Shown here one piece after another: positions 11,396 to 24,026 of a stretch of DNA of 64,000 nucleotides. Within the stretch, counting starts at the first letter, position 1; the number at the start of each line of letters is the position of its first letter. The notes under the pieces were generated by a model. That model was not told the origin of the DNA, ran no database searches, and saw only the letters and a program-made list of their open reading frames with translations. The translations under genes were made by a program, and so were the position numbers. Origin of the DNA: Mesocentrotus franciscanus (lineage: Eukaryota; Echinodermata; Echinoidea; Camarodonta; Strongylocentrotidae); assembly GCA_037976565.1 (NCBI GenBank), contig CP137679.1, forward strand, positions 10,275,973-10,339,972, written 5' to 3'.

Positions 11396-12290
11396 AGTAT
11401 TTAAAGAGCACCTCATTAATAAGATCATGTCGAACCGGAACCACATTGCGTATGCCCCTGTGGAATCTATTGTACCTTTCCTGAACTCGAGGGTGTAGGG
11501 AGTGTAGTGAACTTCAGCGGAGAGGAAACAGTGTATTATCCCCTGGCAAACCTCTTAATTAATATCTTCTCCTCATGGGTAGCATCATGTATTGTACTAA
11601 TCACCCGCTACGGCACGATTGCAAAAGAAATCGCTTGATGCAGACAGGAAGTAAAGGAAAGATGCGTTGAAATTGAAAGAAATGCGTATGCAAAATACTG
11701 AGAATTCAGAAATGTTAACGTTTCTATTAATATCTCAATGAGTAAATGTTTTGGTTGCTATCTGTAATTACCATTTGCCATCGGTAATTAGCACATCCAA
11801 GGTCTCTAAGCCTAAGTGTCACTCTGATATCATGCGGCTTTCAGATCATATTCAGTTTTCTTCGTAAATTAATTCAAAGTGAAAGGTGAGTTTTTAAAAA
11901 GCTTCTGAATGGAATGTAATGGTAAAGATTTATTCAGAAATTGATTTGAATATTACAAGGAGTTAAAAACTTTGGGAGATACAACTAGTTAGTTCCACAG
12001 TTCTCTCACAATACTGAAATCCTTTAAAAATAGTTCCTTTATTACAATTTTTTTATTCTTCATTTTTTATGAGAACAGGTGAAAAGTGACAATGAATCTA
12101 TCCTTGCTTTTGAATTTCTGAAGGTCTCCCTCTTGTGTTGACTTACATGTACCTTGCCATAGTCTTAAATGACTGGGAATGCTACATGTACTTGTATATT
12201 CATGTTGGCACTAAATCAAATTGATCAACGGTGTGAAATATTTGAATTCATTATCACCATATTTTTTGTATGTTTGATGGTATTAGATGA

Positions 12291-12352
12291 GAATATACTT
12301 GGGGGTGGTATTTTTTTTTTTTTACTTAACACCACCCACAAGTATATTCTCC
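12291..12352. repeat. Perfect-armed palindrome around a T tract
   Basis: AGAATATACTTGGGGGTGGT pairs with ACCACCCACAAGTATATTCT (one mismatch) across a T-rich spacer of about 20 nt. It does not share the core of the hairpin family. Confidence 0.85.
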
Positions 12353-12870
12353 TGCAAACGCCTTCTCAGTACTTAAAGGTCTGTACCTTTTTTTCCTGAT
12401 GAATAACCCTGTACTCATGTAAATATCATTATGCAGTGAGCAACCAGATAAATATTCACTATTGAGCTAAACATCAATCATAATGCAAATTTAATGCAAT
12501 TTTATTTTCCAATTATCAAACTAGTTCAGTAGACACATGTATTCTGTTTTGCCTGGAATTCAAGTTTTCATCGTAAGAATTTTTTTGTTAGGTGGAGTGA
12601 GCAAGAAAGCATACATGTAGAAAAATGAAATATAAGAATAGAAGCAAAAAAATTATCAGAAAAAGATGTTGAAAAGACAGGGCTTGTCAAATATGAAATC
12701 AGATAGTTCTCATGTCATCCTTGAATAGAATCATAGAAATTTGCAATTCATGGTAGAATATTTAGGACAGTCTGACAATAGAATCCAGATCTCTTTCTTT
12801 ATCGCCTCAAAGATTGACGGCAATGATTTGAACTTCCTTTTTCATTACCTTCAACAGTATCTCTTATCAA

Positions 12871-12943
12871 CTGCTTAAAGCCAAAAGGGCATTAGCACTG
12901 TGCTAAAGTATATTAGGTAATGTCTTTATGGCTCTCAACAGAT
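12871..12943 (+). repeat. Short hairpin repeat, copy 3
   Basis: Degenerate arms: AAAGCCAAAAGGGCATTA against TAATGTCTTTATGGCTCTC. The loop contains CTGTGCTAAAGTATA, the forward form of the family's loop. Confidence 0.8.
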
Positions 12944-13252
12944 GTTTCATGTTCATTCGAGGGAAAGGAAGAAAGGTAACTGCGATTGGGAAACATGCCA
13001 ATGCTGATCCTAAAAAAAGAACTTTTCAAAGTGGTTTGGCTCTACCATTGCATTTGATAAAGTACAGATGTTTTGTGTGTTTGGTCCATGTCATAGTGAA
13101 TTTAATGACGTATTTTTCCTTTTGTAGGGTTTTTATTTTTCAGTATGTATAACAGTGTTTGTACTTTCCTTATGAATGGTAGAAAACTCAAAGGTATAAT
13201 GTATGTATAATGGTTTATGTAAACATGCCTTCAACAGTCATGTTTCTACTGA

Positions 13253-13462
13253 TCCTCCTCCTCCTCTTCCTCCTCTTCTGTTTCTTCTTCTTCTTCTTTT
13301 TCTTCTTCTTCTTCTTCTTCTTCTTCTTCTTCTTCTTCTTCTTCTTTTTCTTCTTCTTCTTCTTCTTCTTCTTCTTCTTCTTCTTCTTCTTCTTCTTCTT
13401 CTTTCTCTTTTTCTTCTTCTCCTTCTCCTTCTTCTCCTTCTCCTCCTTCTCCTTCTTCTTCT
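13253..13462. repeat. (TTC)n microsatellite
   Basis: About 210 nt of TTC with CTC and TTT interruptions. The poly-Leu and poly-Phe reading frames over it are artefacts. Confidence 0.97.
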
Positions 13463-13499
13463 TTAAAACTATAACTTATGATAAATGAATAGTATAAAA

Positions 13500-15990
13500 A
13501 ACAAAATCATATTTACTGATATAACATTTTCTAAGCCTATGTTTAACTTATTAGATAAATTGTGACTCAAAAATCAAAATCACTGGTATAATATGTTCCA
13601 ACAGCCACATTACTTTGGTATACAGCAAAGTGATTTTCAGGCACTGGAGCACATGTAGGTTGTGTACATTCATGTTTTGTGCAGGGGCACTTTGCATGAG
13701 CCCGGTTGCCCTTGACAATATCTGTCAGTTATTCCATTTAGAGCTTATTGTATGCTCAATCCCCACCATCCTTGACAATACTTGCATTGTTTGTGGTCAT
13801 GTGAGACCACCAAACACTCAAATCACATTCAGGAACATGTTTCTGAAGTGTCCTCAGCGCTGTTCGACAGAGCTCGACATGGTCTAAAACGGACCAAGCT
13901 CTATTTTTAACACGATAAAGTCTTAGCTGACTTAACAATCACACCATCATGACGATCCTTGATCAAATGCCTAGCTGCCCTACGTCTATATTTAATAATT
14001 AGGTTCACACGGCAGCCCGTAAACTTCAAGATTACATGTAGGCTGTGGTTTTAAACTTCAACGTTCTCTTGTAGTTACAAATCGTGCAGACGCACTTGTG
14101 TTTATGAAGCTTTAAGTTTAAGTTTACTTGAAGTTATAATTCACGAGTTATCTTATGTTCCGAGCTGCGGGGGGTCTTCACCCGTAGGTGTGCCATGAAA
14201 ATACTTGTTTGGTAATATCTCTCATCATTGTTTGTAGTGGTTCGTTGTGTATAACTTTGAGGTTTTGCAAACTTGAACTTTTAAACTATGATGGTCTTAT
14301 GTGAACATAGCCAGTGTAAGTCAGTTCAGGGGGATTGATCGGATCTAACCTTAGAGTATAGTTAGGGACGTTGCGGATTTACAAGATTACCCAAAACTGC
14401 AATAGCCGCCTCAATGGTGTTATAGTCACCGTTTGGTCTTTGATAAGAGTTGTGTGATTTCTTCAAGTCCTTTCCGTTATGAAGTATGGCGCAGCTGTTA
14501 TAGCTCTCGCTTGTTGAGCACTTAGAGCAGGCTTGGAAGTTAAATTCTTGTCGGACAGTTGTTGAAAGTCAAACTATTTCCGTTGGTCATTTAAAGAGTT
14601 TTGTATGACGTAGGAAGTCCTTTTCTTTGTGAAGAAAGTCACAGCTGTGTTGTATCTTTTGTTCTATCTGAGCGGGCTCATTGTAAATCTGTGTGGAACA
14701 ATTGTTGAACAATAGAGGGTATACATGTAGGCACCCTTCCCTCCTCCTCATTTTCTGAGGCATCAGCAATACCTTTAAGTACGTCAAGGTGAAGAGGAAA
14801 ACAACCTTCATGTAACTTTTCCAGCAGTCGTAAGAAACTTTGGGATCTTAAGGATCCGGAGAGGTTTCAATGCCATAATTGAGTCATCTTTTTCATTAGC
14901 TATGATCAGACTATCATTCATTTCCTTTGATACAAGACACAACTACTCAACGATATTGTGGACTCCTATCCTTACATGTCAGCACTTCTAACAAGGTCTT
15001 ATTAATACGAGACATACCCGTACTGGAGTTGACAACGTGGACCAGCATAGAATAAAGGAAAGGAGGTCATTAATCAGAATGATAAGAACTTTAACTTAAC
15101 TAGAAAGCATTCAAATGTTGTCAGCCCCGGAAACTGGAATACATTTGTTTGGAGCTTGCAGCGACAGGATATATCATCGTCGACATCTCGGTTCATCCTT
15201 GAGCCTTAACCATATGAGCCAGCTGATGCCGCGATGCCAACCTCGGTCTGATCGGGAGCACTTTTTCCTCTTGTTGCATTCAGCGCCGGTCGCTTCTTTC
15301 CTGTCACAGCTTATGCCATGAGTAACCATATTTCTCACTACTCTCATCACCACATCTGAAAATATCTCATTTGGAATTGCTCCTACCCAGAAGCATAGAA
15401 AGTCAGTACTGTGGAATACCTATTAAAGCAATCCTGTGGAGAAAATACTTTTGTTCTGTACTCAGCCAGCAACATCATCAACTTCTCTTTCTTATATGGA
15501 TGATGATTTAATTTTACTTCTTGCTTTGCTTTTTTGGAATTGATTGACCAATGGTGCTGTTTATTAAGTCAAGCTCGAAAATGTCGACCCACCCGCCCCT
15601 TGTGAGGCGCATATACTTGCACCGGTGTTTTACGCCAGTGCAAACGTTTTCTCCATACCCAGGGGCTTCATCGTGGCAGCAAACTTGGAGTGGTATATCG
15701 CAGCTGTAGACGAAGGAGGTAGGGGCATCATTTATCCTGGAATGCCTGTTCACTCTGTTTTTTGTGACTGCTACGTGTACATTTGTTTAATTTCCAAAGC
15801 CACTTTCAGTTTCACATTATGTACTATTGTCCTTGTTACTTGTAAAATAATCATGGATGCAATATCTATTATTATCCTGTCAGATATAAAGGGTACAACA
15901 GGCTCATCCCCTTTTTTAACATGGTCTTGGTTTTTCCTTTCCAATATGATATTTAAAAGAATATAATCTTAAGAAGTTCAAATGTAGGAA
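13500..15990. other. Unassigned intron sequence
   Basis: Somewhat higher GC than its surroundings, but the open frames are short and show no domain signature. Around 13995-14330 the ends read GGTTCACACGGC and TTATGTGAACATAGCC, loosely inverted, which may mark an old TIR element. Otherwise nothing was recognised. Confidence 0.35.
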
Positions 15991-16502
15991 CAATCTTTAT
16001 GCCTGAAACGAGTTAAACATACCATAGTTGTTTTCATTTCATTGGTAAAAGTGATTCATCAAATACTGTAGGTATTGTAAATACATTTAGGATTAGAAAT
16101 TCTTAGAACTTACATGGTGTACTTTTAACAAGTGATTATTGGTAATTAATAGCTTTGTGAAATAATTGGCTCGTTTCCTCAAGATTGTAGTAAGTGGCCA
16201 GTAGAAGAATATTTGTTGCCAGACATTTTTAGTTGTCACTGGTTTGTTTTGAGAGAAAGTTTTTTGGATCCTCCGTAGTTCATTTGAACATGCTTGGACG
16301 ACGGTCAAGGCATAGCTGACCAGTAGGAAGTATGAAGGATTTTGAAATTGCATGTTAAAATGTTTGGTGGGATTTGAGATATAAGGTGTTTGGCTCCCTC
16401 TACATCTAAATGTATTTCAAGCGCACCTGTGATACCTCTTCTCTTATCCCCCCTCTCCCCTACCGCAAATGTTTCTCTCTTTTTCCTTTTGTCTCTGTCA
16501 GA

Positions 16503-16504
<2 letters not shown>

Positions 16505-16544
<40 letters not shown>

Positions 16545-16737
16545 GCTCTCAAATGCTCTCTCTCTCTCTCTCATGCTCTCTCTCTCTCTCATGCACTCTC
16601 ATACTCTCTCTCTCTCATGCTGTTTCTCTCTCATGCTCTCTCTCATGCTCTTTCTCACTCTCGTGCTCTCTCTCTCTCTCTCTCATGCTGTCTCTCTCTC
16701 TCTGGCTCATGCTCTCTCTCTCTCCCCTCTTTCTCTC

Positions 16738-16821
<84 letters not shown>

Positions 16822-16830
16822 CTCTCTCTC
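16505..16830. repeat. CT microsatellite, long and imperfect
   Basis: Over 300 nt of (CT)n punctuated by CATG words (CTCATGCTCT). CT-rich sequence continues to about 17090. Confidence 0.97.
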
Positions 16831-17725
16831 CATCTCTCTGTTTTTGTTTTGGTCTCTAACTCTCTGTCTCTTCCCCCCTCTTTCTCAGTTTTTCTATTTC
16901 TGGTTTCACTCTTTTTCTCTTCCTTTCCAATATCATCTGTTCTGTCTCTCTATCTTTCACTCTTGCTACATGTCTGTATGTGTTATCTCAGCTCCTCCCT
17001 CTCCTCCTCCCCCTCCCCATCCTCTTCCCTCTCTCTCTTCCCCTCCCCTCGCCCTCTCTCTCCACCCCTCTCTCTCTCTCTCTTCCGTATATAGATCTAA
17101 TCAGTATTTCCTTCCCCATCCTACTGGCAAGACTAGAGAGATTATATATTCTTAATCACCTTTCAATTCTTGTGATGGTCATGATCATCATGTTTTAGAC
17201 TGTGCTCTCAATTGCGAAGAAAATATGTTTACCAGTATATGAATGTTAGACAGTCAATGTTAAATAGATCCTTATTGTCGTATTTGGCATATTCCACTTA
17301 AATTTTTCCATAAAATTTCATCTCATTTGAATTATCATTTGAGAAGAATTTATGCTTGAAGGTCAAATGACTTATGAGAACTTTGTACTGGTAGCCCCAT
17401 CACTGTTTTTTGTTTCCAAAGGTTCCTCTCCACTTATTTTATCTCAAAAATGGCCTTCTGATGTATGAATCCCAACTTTCAGGAACCGTTTCTTTTATTT
17501 CATAACCAATTATTAATTGTTTTCTGTAAATTGACTTGATCTTGGATGAGCTCCCTATCAAACTGATTTTATTAGTAATATCATTGTTGATAATTAATTC
17601 TCCCTCTTCCTACTCTTCAAAACTATTTTAGAAGGGGCTTTGCAGCATACTTTTACCTTACCTATTTTATCTTTAGTTCATTGATGAAGACCTTCTTGGT
17701 GAAGTCATGATTCTAAGGTGAATTT

Positions 17726-17780
17726 GAAGATGGTGGTGGTGGTGATGGTGATGGTGATGATGATGATGATGATGATGATA
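17726..17780. repeat. GGT/GAT microsatellite beside a SINE tail
   Basis: GGTGGT, then GATGAT, then AATAAT triplets. The last of these merge into the tail of the minus-strand SINE. Confidence 0.85.
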
Positions 17781-18063
17781 ATACTAATAATAATAATTAT
17801 ATAGCGCTTAATACATCGATGATGTCTCTAAGTGCTTTACAGATATATTATTACACCGGTCATCGGATTCAAGTTTACACGCAAACAATGTATGCACATT
17901 CTCCACTCCCTAGGGAGCATTCTAGCCAGGCGTCATTTAAGTGCACACTTGCTCATGTAACCAACTTTCGCATCCTACCGGGTACCCATTTAACACCTGG
18001 GTGGAGAGTGGCAAATGTAGATTAACGTCTTACCAAAGAACACTGGTGCTGCCACAGGACTCG
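17770..18063 (-). repeat. tRNA-derived SINE, copy 2, 5' truncated
   Basis: On the minus strand it matches the body of the copy at 32929, including CACCCAGGTGTTAAATGGGT, the GGGAGT word and the 3' end AAGCGCTATATAA followed by TTATTA. It stops near GTCGAGTCC, so the A-box part is lost. Confidence 0.8.
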
Positions 18064-18074
18064 ACGATGATGAC

Positions 18075-18122
<48 letters not shown>

Positions 18123-18161
18123 GATGATGATGAAGATGATGATGATGATGATGAAGATAAT
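18064..18161. repeat. (GAT)n microsatellite
   Basis: About 30 GAT/AAG triplets adjoining the 5' end of the SINE fragment. Confidence 0.97.
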
Positions 18162-19489
18162 GACAATGTTTATATTTTACCTGATGTCTAATTTGAGAGA
18201 GAACTGGACGGAGTATGAAAGAGAGAAACAGAGACACACAGACACACAGACACACACAGAGAAAGAGGGAGAGAGAGTCATTTAACAAATCAAATGGTAA
18301 TTTCATGTGGACATCCCTTTGCCCTTGGTCAAATTAGTTCATCCCCAAATCAAATCCCCTGATTTAATTCAATCACTCTCAATGTCAATCTATTCATAGT
18401 GAATAATTCATCATCTTTACAGGACAGTGCATCTCAAAGTTGAACGCACAGCAGGGGCTTAGGATGCTTTTAATCTTACTCCTCCAAACACGCCCATCGA
18501 GATGAAACTTCACGATGAAAGAATCGCTAATTGTAACAAATAACCTGCCACAAAGCCTTGCTATCCAATTTCCTAATGTTACCATGCCTAACACATTATC
18601 TTCTCACAGCCAGGAGTCATTTGGGGTACTTAAAAGATGGGTGTAGTCAAAATTGAGAGGGTCGGAGAGTAATCAAGAAAATAGGGGCACCTTTTAACCA
18701 TCCTGCACAAAGTTGTCCTGACATACTCCCAAGCAAGTTATGAAGGATAGAATGGAATACCGTTTCCAACATGATATAGTTTTGTGAAGTACTCAGGGTT
18801 GATCAACAGTTTTTCGCCACATCAGATCTTTCAGTACCTGAACGCTAATTTCTTAATCTGGATTTATCAGAAAAGCATAGTAGATTTTTCTGGATTTATG
18901 GACTATTTGGACTACTCAGTATTATACAAGTCATTCTGTATGGAGCTCATCAGGGCATTTATATCTTGTTACACCTTCAGGTAAAATGACATGTTTTTTA
19001 TTTTTTATATATTGTCTTGAGAAACTGTGCTCTTTTGAAGAGTAAGCAAAGGTGATGAATATTTTTATTTAAATACTGCGACTTTACATTTGTGATCTGT
19101 ATGCTGAAAACCACCCGAAACTCAATGGAGGTTCTTTTTAGTGTGTTTGAACGTTTGTATTCTCTAATTGTTTTTAATTTTTATTTGTTTGTAGGAAACT
19201 AGATATTCCACGCTTTCCAGTAATACATAAGCTTAGCTTAATCATACCTTAATATTGTGTAAACTAAGAGCAATTAGTGAATAACATCTATTCAGAGGAA
19301 TCATATCTTTCCTTCATATGCTCAGGAAGGGGAGGGGGGCAAAGAGAGTGCGTGGGAGACAGTTTACAAAAAAAGGATTGTCTACATGCATGTATGCCAA
19401 GGAGTTGGTAGGTTGCATAATGTTTTATATATACATTTAGATATGGTTTTAATTCTAAAGACAGACAGAGATTGTACAAAACAAAAGAG

Positions 19490-19634
19490 AAGGGGTGAGA
19501 GAGAGGGGAGAGAGAGATATATATATAGAGAGAGATAGAGAGTAGAGGGAGACAGTGAGAGAGATATATATATATATATAGAGAGAGAGGGAGACAGTGA
19601 GAGAGAGAGAGATATATATATATATATAGAGAGA
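19490..19634. repeat. GA/TA compound microsatellite
   Basis: Alternating AGAGAG and TATATA blocks in roughly three repeats of about 50 nt. Confidence 0.9.
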
Positions 19635-20039
19635 AGAGTATAAAAGGGAGCAAGAACAAAAAAGGGGAAAAAGCAAAGGGAGAAGGGCCAAGTTGAAAGT
19701 TTTCATTGTCAGCAAGGATATGACTCATGCCAGCTAGGTGAGGGGATCGTTATGCAAGACAGGACAATTATCCGCTTAGCTTCCAAACTCTCACCGTACC
19801 TTGAAGCAGGGTGTGATAATTACTAATTACAAGAAACTCTATCGAGCATGCGGTCTCTGACAGTCTGGTCATGTATATTACAGTTCTCAGAAAACTATGA
19901 TAGCCACTCTGATTTACAGTCATTCAGGATAATTGCTTCAGGTGAGAGACTTCATTTGCAATACAAGTTGGAGTGGATCGTCGGACCTCACTGTTGGACT
20001 AATTAATCATGACACCGCGACGAACAAGTCATTTCTCAA

Positions 20040-20262
20040 GGGACATCCTGGACGTCTGCTATTCGGTCCAGTCAATGATCTGATGGTAACTAACTCTGGG
20101 TGATTTTCTAAGACAACAGCTTAAAGTGAGCAGCGCATTAGACACTCTAGGGATGTCCTGGATGTCTGTAATTTGGTCAAGTGGTTGGCCTGATGGTAAC
20201 TAAGTCTGGTACAACTTTCTAGGGCAATGGCTGAAAGTGAACACAGAGATTGAAAATCATTT
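20040..20262 (+). repeat. Tandem duplication, about 111 bp unit, two copies
   Basis: GGGACATCCTGGACGTCTG with CTGATGGTAACTAACTCTGG (20040-20150) is followed by the related GGGATGTCCTGGATGTCTG with CTGATGGTAACTAAGTCTGG (20150-20262). The units are diverged by transitions and small gaps. Confidence 0.75.
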
Positions 20263-20616
20263 GTCTATCATGAGCGAATGATAGCCTAGCTCGGCACGTA
20301 TTGGCATCCATGTTTGTTTTACCACCTGCCGCGACGTGACCAAGATTTGATAAAAGTTTGTGATTCTGGAGCATAAAGGAGATACATGTCAACATTTTGA
20401 TCATTATCCAAGTAAGCTCAGCTTGAGTCGCCTTGTCAAAAGTCGGAATGTTCCTAATGAATTGATTGACTTCTCATTCGTTTGCAGGAATATAGAATGG
20501 TTGATATTGCTAGCTTATGCTTGAAGTGTTGTTGTTTTGGATGTTATCTTGTGAAATAAATTGAATTGCATTTTCACGCCACAAAGTTGTTTTTCACTCG
20601 AAGGCTGAGTTTGCAG

Positions 20617-21021
20617 TTCAAAAACAAAAATGGTCTTGGATCAAATGGAGGGGACTATTCCCGATTATCCCAACACATGGGATAGCCACAGCCTTCCAAG
20701 AATGTCGTCAAGGAAGAAGTCTCACAAAATCTGCTCTGAGAAATCAAGCGCAGACGACTGGGCTGTGTGCACGCTTCCAAGGCGAAAAGATGATGCGCTA
20801 CACAACTCCCGTAACGCAGAACCTCCACCGACAACCTACGAGAAACGTTTGCCAACATGCTCAATGTACATGCGCTATGCAGTCATCAACCGGACCCATC
20901 TTCGCATCCAGGATTCGCCCACGTTGCAGCATTTGGCGGAGCCCGCAAAGAGGAGCTCGAATCGGGCGATCATCTTGAAGAAGATGCGTCCGATGTCCGT
21001 TTCAGCTTGCACCGATGCGTT
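20617..21021 (+). CDS. Candidate cassette or alternative first exon of the PDZ gene
   Basis: This GC-richer island lies in the 23.4 kb intron. It is preceded by TTTGCAG at 20616 and followed by GTACGT at 21022. It is 405 nt (a multiple of three), open in one frame, starts with one base completing a codon and ends with two. These are exactly the phases needed between exons D and E. An ATG at 20630 in AAAAATGG context could alternatively make it a first exon. The peptide is Ser/Lys/Arg-rich (SLPRMSSRKKSHKICSEK, then PPPTTYEKRLPT), similar in style to the neighbouring exons. Against it, the second half also reads plausibly in another frame (RKEELESGDHLEEDASDVRF), so a frameshift or a different gene is possible. 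Confidence 0.4.
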
Positions 21022-21114
21022 GTACGTAAATATCTCATCTGTAGTCATGTTTTTTGTTCAGAGCCAAAAGAACATTAAAGATAAAGTTCAGTTCTGTCTT
21101 GCTATTGCATGGTG

Positions 21115-21480
21115 AAAGAAACTGTGTGGACGTGACTGAAAAATGTTGATCATGTAGTAGATAAGTATTGGTGTAGCCTGTGAGGTTTTGGAATCATCAA
21201 AATGACAAGTAATGGCCCAGTTGTGCTAAAAATCACATGCACTGTTCACAGAAATGTGTGTATGGGACTACACAAATATGTGGCGTGAAAGTTGTGGTCC
21301 ACAACCCTAGCTGTTACTTGTCATATTTCAAATATGAGGGTATTTGAAGAGCCATCCTTTTCAGGAACCTCTCCCAGAATTTAACCTTCTCTAAAACTCA
21401 TATTTTACTATGGTAATCTTCCACACTAACATAAAAAGCATGAAAAAGTTCAGAAGCTAGTATATCAAGTCCTCACCTTT
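21115..21480 (-). repeat. Dispersed repeat, unknown family (copy 2)
   Basis: On the minus strand it aligns with 50420-50800, sharing GACTGGGCC-like words, CATTTTGATGATTCCA and GGCTCTTCAAATACCCTCATA. Confidence 0.65.
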
Positions 21481-22399
21481 CTCAGAATTCAACGTTCTCT
21501 TAACTACCATCATTCTACATGGAGTTAACACTTTTTTTAGCTTCCAGCAGATAAAGTATACTATATCATAGCTGTTGATATTGCCATTGCTTCTTTTTTT
21601 TTAATATATTTAGCTGTAGCTCTCTCGATTAACAAAGAGTTCTGGGATGTTTTGTTGTATTTTTAAGACTTGATTATTGTCTGCAGCCTTTTGTCAATTC
21701 ATATAGTACTTGGACATGGACTATAATGGAATAGAAAAGAGCGATAGAGGTGGAAAAGAAAAAGGGAAGAGTAACAAAAAAAGATGCGAGGTAGAGAAAA
21801 CAGAGATCAAGAGAAATCTAGGGGGAAAGAAAAAGGAAAACGTGATGTGTAAAAACATTTGGCAGCAGTTGGGATTTATAACTATAAAAGGATTAAGCAC
21901 TCATTTTCCGAAAGAAAGAGGTAAATGAAAATAAGGGGGAAATGTGTTGCTGAATGCTGATACATCCATGGGTGTTTCTATCCATCCAAGACGACTTTAC
22001 TCTCAAACTCTACAAAAAAACTATAATTTCACACGTTTCCTCCCTGTGTCAGAAATATCTATGCTCTTTATCTTTGCCAATATGAAAATCAATTTATAAA
22101 TCCTACCCAGTTCCTTAATGAAACACAGAAAAAGAAATGCATTAGGGGTGAAGGGTTCATATTTTATTGACATTTATTGTGGCGGAACATTGCATTGTCT
22201 TGTCATTTTGGATTATCTTTTCTGCTTAAATGACAACGCATTATGTGGCTTTTTGAGTCATCTAAAAGAGGGAGCATAAAAGGCCCTTCTTATTGTTGGT
22301 ATGATGTTGCATCAGGATAGTCTTGTAAACAAACTTTACAGCCCCCCCCCCCAAAAAAAAATTATTTCCCCATTACTTGATCGAGCAATGAAGAATTGG

Positions 22400-22473
22400 T
22401 CTGTTTAGAGCCAGAAGGGCGTTAACTCATATACTGGAGCACAGAGCTCACGGCCTTCTGGTTCCAAACAGAT
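22400..22473 (-). repeat. Short hairpin repeat, copy 4
   Basis: TTAGAGCCAGAAGGGCGTTA pairs with ACGGCCTTCTGGTTCCAAA. The loop (ATACTGGAGCACAG) is the reverse form of the family's asymmetric loop. Confidence 0.85.
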
Positions 22474-22516
22474 GTATTGATATATATGAACGTTTAATCT
22501 TGATATTTTGTTACTA

Positions 22517-23019
22517 ATACTCTTTTCACACTTGTTTTGCTTAATCCCGTACTATCCTTAAACCCGTACTAACTTTTTTGGCTTTTCTCACTGCAATTCG
22601 TTAGCCCCGTACTAGCCATAGCGTGAATATTCATTAATTCGCTCCACTGCATAGTCCCGGACTATTTTTCGTTTCTGTTCTCATTCATTTTGCTTGGCAC
22701 CGCAATTGCGGAGTTAGCACCACAATTGCGGGGTTAGCCCTGCTATTTTGCAGGGCCAGCTAACCCGTACTATAGGTGGGGCTAGCCCACTTTGGTAAAC
22801 GTGTCTGAACAGAAAGTGGAATAAGCTTAACCCCGACTATAGGTAGGGCTAAGGCCCCCCTTTAACCCCACCTATAGTCCAGGGTTAAGCAAATTTTTGC
22901 CAGTGTGAAAAGAAAGTGGAATAAGCTTAACCCCGGACTATAGGTGGGGCTAAAACCCCCCCTTTAACCCCACCTATAGTACGGGGTTAAGCAAAATTTT
23001 GCCAGTGTGAAAACAGTAT
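22517..23019. mobile_element. TIR element (MITE-like), 0.5 kb, with internal double palindrome
   Basis: The left end ATACTCTTTTCACACT and right end AGTGTGAAAACAGTAT are inverted copies, and the match extends inward through TTGCTTAA and CCCGTACTAT. Inside, two tandem units of about 100 bp (from 22812 and 22912) are each themselves palindromic: CCCCGGACTATAGGTGGGGC faces CCCCACCTATAGTACGGGG. No coding capacity was seen, so it is non-autonomous. The transposase superfamily cannot be told from the ends alone. Confidence 0.8.
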
Positions 23020-23229
23020 AAATGTCATTTCTTGTAAAACCTTGAAAAGTCTTTTCATTTATTTTTTCCCCGATTCCTTTCCTGCCATTTTCCTCTTTAT
23101 TTTTACTTTTGTTTTTCTTTCTCTATTCTCTTTTTCCTATTTTTCCCCTTTTTTCCTTTGCTCTTTGCCTGTATTCAGTTCTTATCTCTTTTCCACAAAC
23201 TACCATCTCCTTTGATATCTTGATATCTT

Positions 23230-23293
23230 GATATTGTCTGTTCATAGGCAGAAGGGTGTTAACTCTGTGTTAAAGTATAGAACAGACGATATT
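23230..23293 (+). repeat. Short hairpin repeat, copy 5, right arm mostly deleted
   Basis: GATATTGTCTGTTCATAGGC, then AGAAGGGTGTTAACTC, then the loop CTGTGTTAAAGTATA, followed directly by the outer end GAACAGACGATATTGTG. The inner right arm is missing. Confidence 0.8.
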
Positions 23294-23920
23294 GTGTCTG
23301 TTTGATCTTAATTTGAAATCATATCTTTGCCAGAAACGTCTCTATCATATACATTTAAAGAAAATTCACAGCCTTGTAATTAACCCTCTTTCTTATCATG
23401 CAACAGAATGAGTGATAACATGGTTAAGCTCATGTGGGACAATATTCTATTGATAGTCTGGTCTATCCAATGTTCTTCTGGTTTTCTCTTGATTATTACA
23501 CTCATGTGTACATGTATTATACATTTGATATCACTTTCTTTTAGTTAATATCATTTGTAGACAACAGCCTGAGTAATTATTGTGGAAAACTAGAGAATAT
23601 AGTTTCTTTTTCTTTTTCCACTTGATACTTCTCCTAACTTTTTTTTATGAAGGTCATAAATGTACTTGTCTTCATCACAGCAGAGTTGGATGCATACCAT
23701 ATCATGCATCTCAGACTCAGAGACAGGAAACTCCAGATTACCATGTTCTTAGACCACCATTGAACTAGGTGCCAAGCGCATTATCCGTCGTGTCATGACA
23801 CACAAAGATAATTACTAATTTACGCTTCCTTCATTAAGATATCAAAGACAAGTCTTTGCAGCATATGCAGCAAATGGGTCAAATGGGTCCAGACATTTGA
23901 CCGTGTACTTTGCCGAGACT

Positions 23921-24026
23921 TTCTTTTTTCTTCTTCTTTCTTCTTCTTCTTCTTTCTTCTTCTTTCTTCTTCTTTCTTCTTTCTTTTTCTTTCTTTTTCT
24001 TTCTTTTTCTTAGAGAGAGAGAGAGA
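23921..24026. repeat. TTC/TTTC microsatellite
   Basis: TTCTTC and TTTCTT runs, ending in a short GA run. Confidence 0.95.

Noticed and set aside
13203..13488. Open frames of poly-Leu and poly-Phe
   Set aside because: They translate the (TTC)n array.
15625..15966. A 113-codon plus-strand frame with a hydrophobic segment
   Set aside because: It has no plausible splice context, its composition drifts to AT-rich at the end, and no domain pattern is visible.
16390..17198. Three overlapping Ser/Leu-rich open frames of 70-234 codons and a Glu/Arg frame on the other strand
   Set aside because: All are low-complexity readings of the CT array in every phase, with no non-repetitive core.
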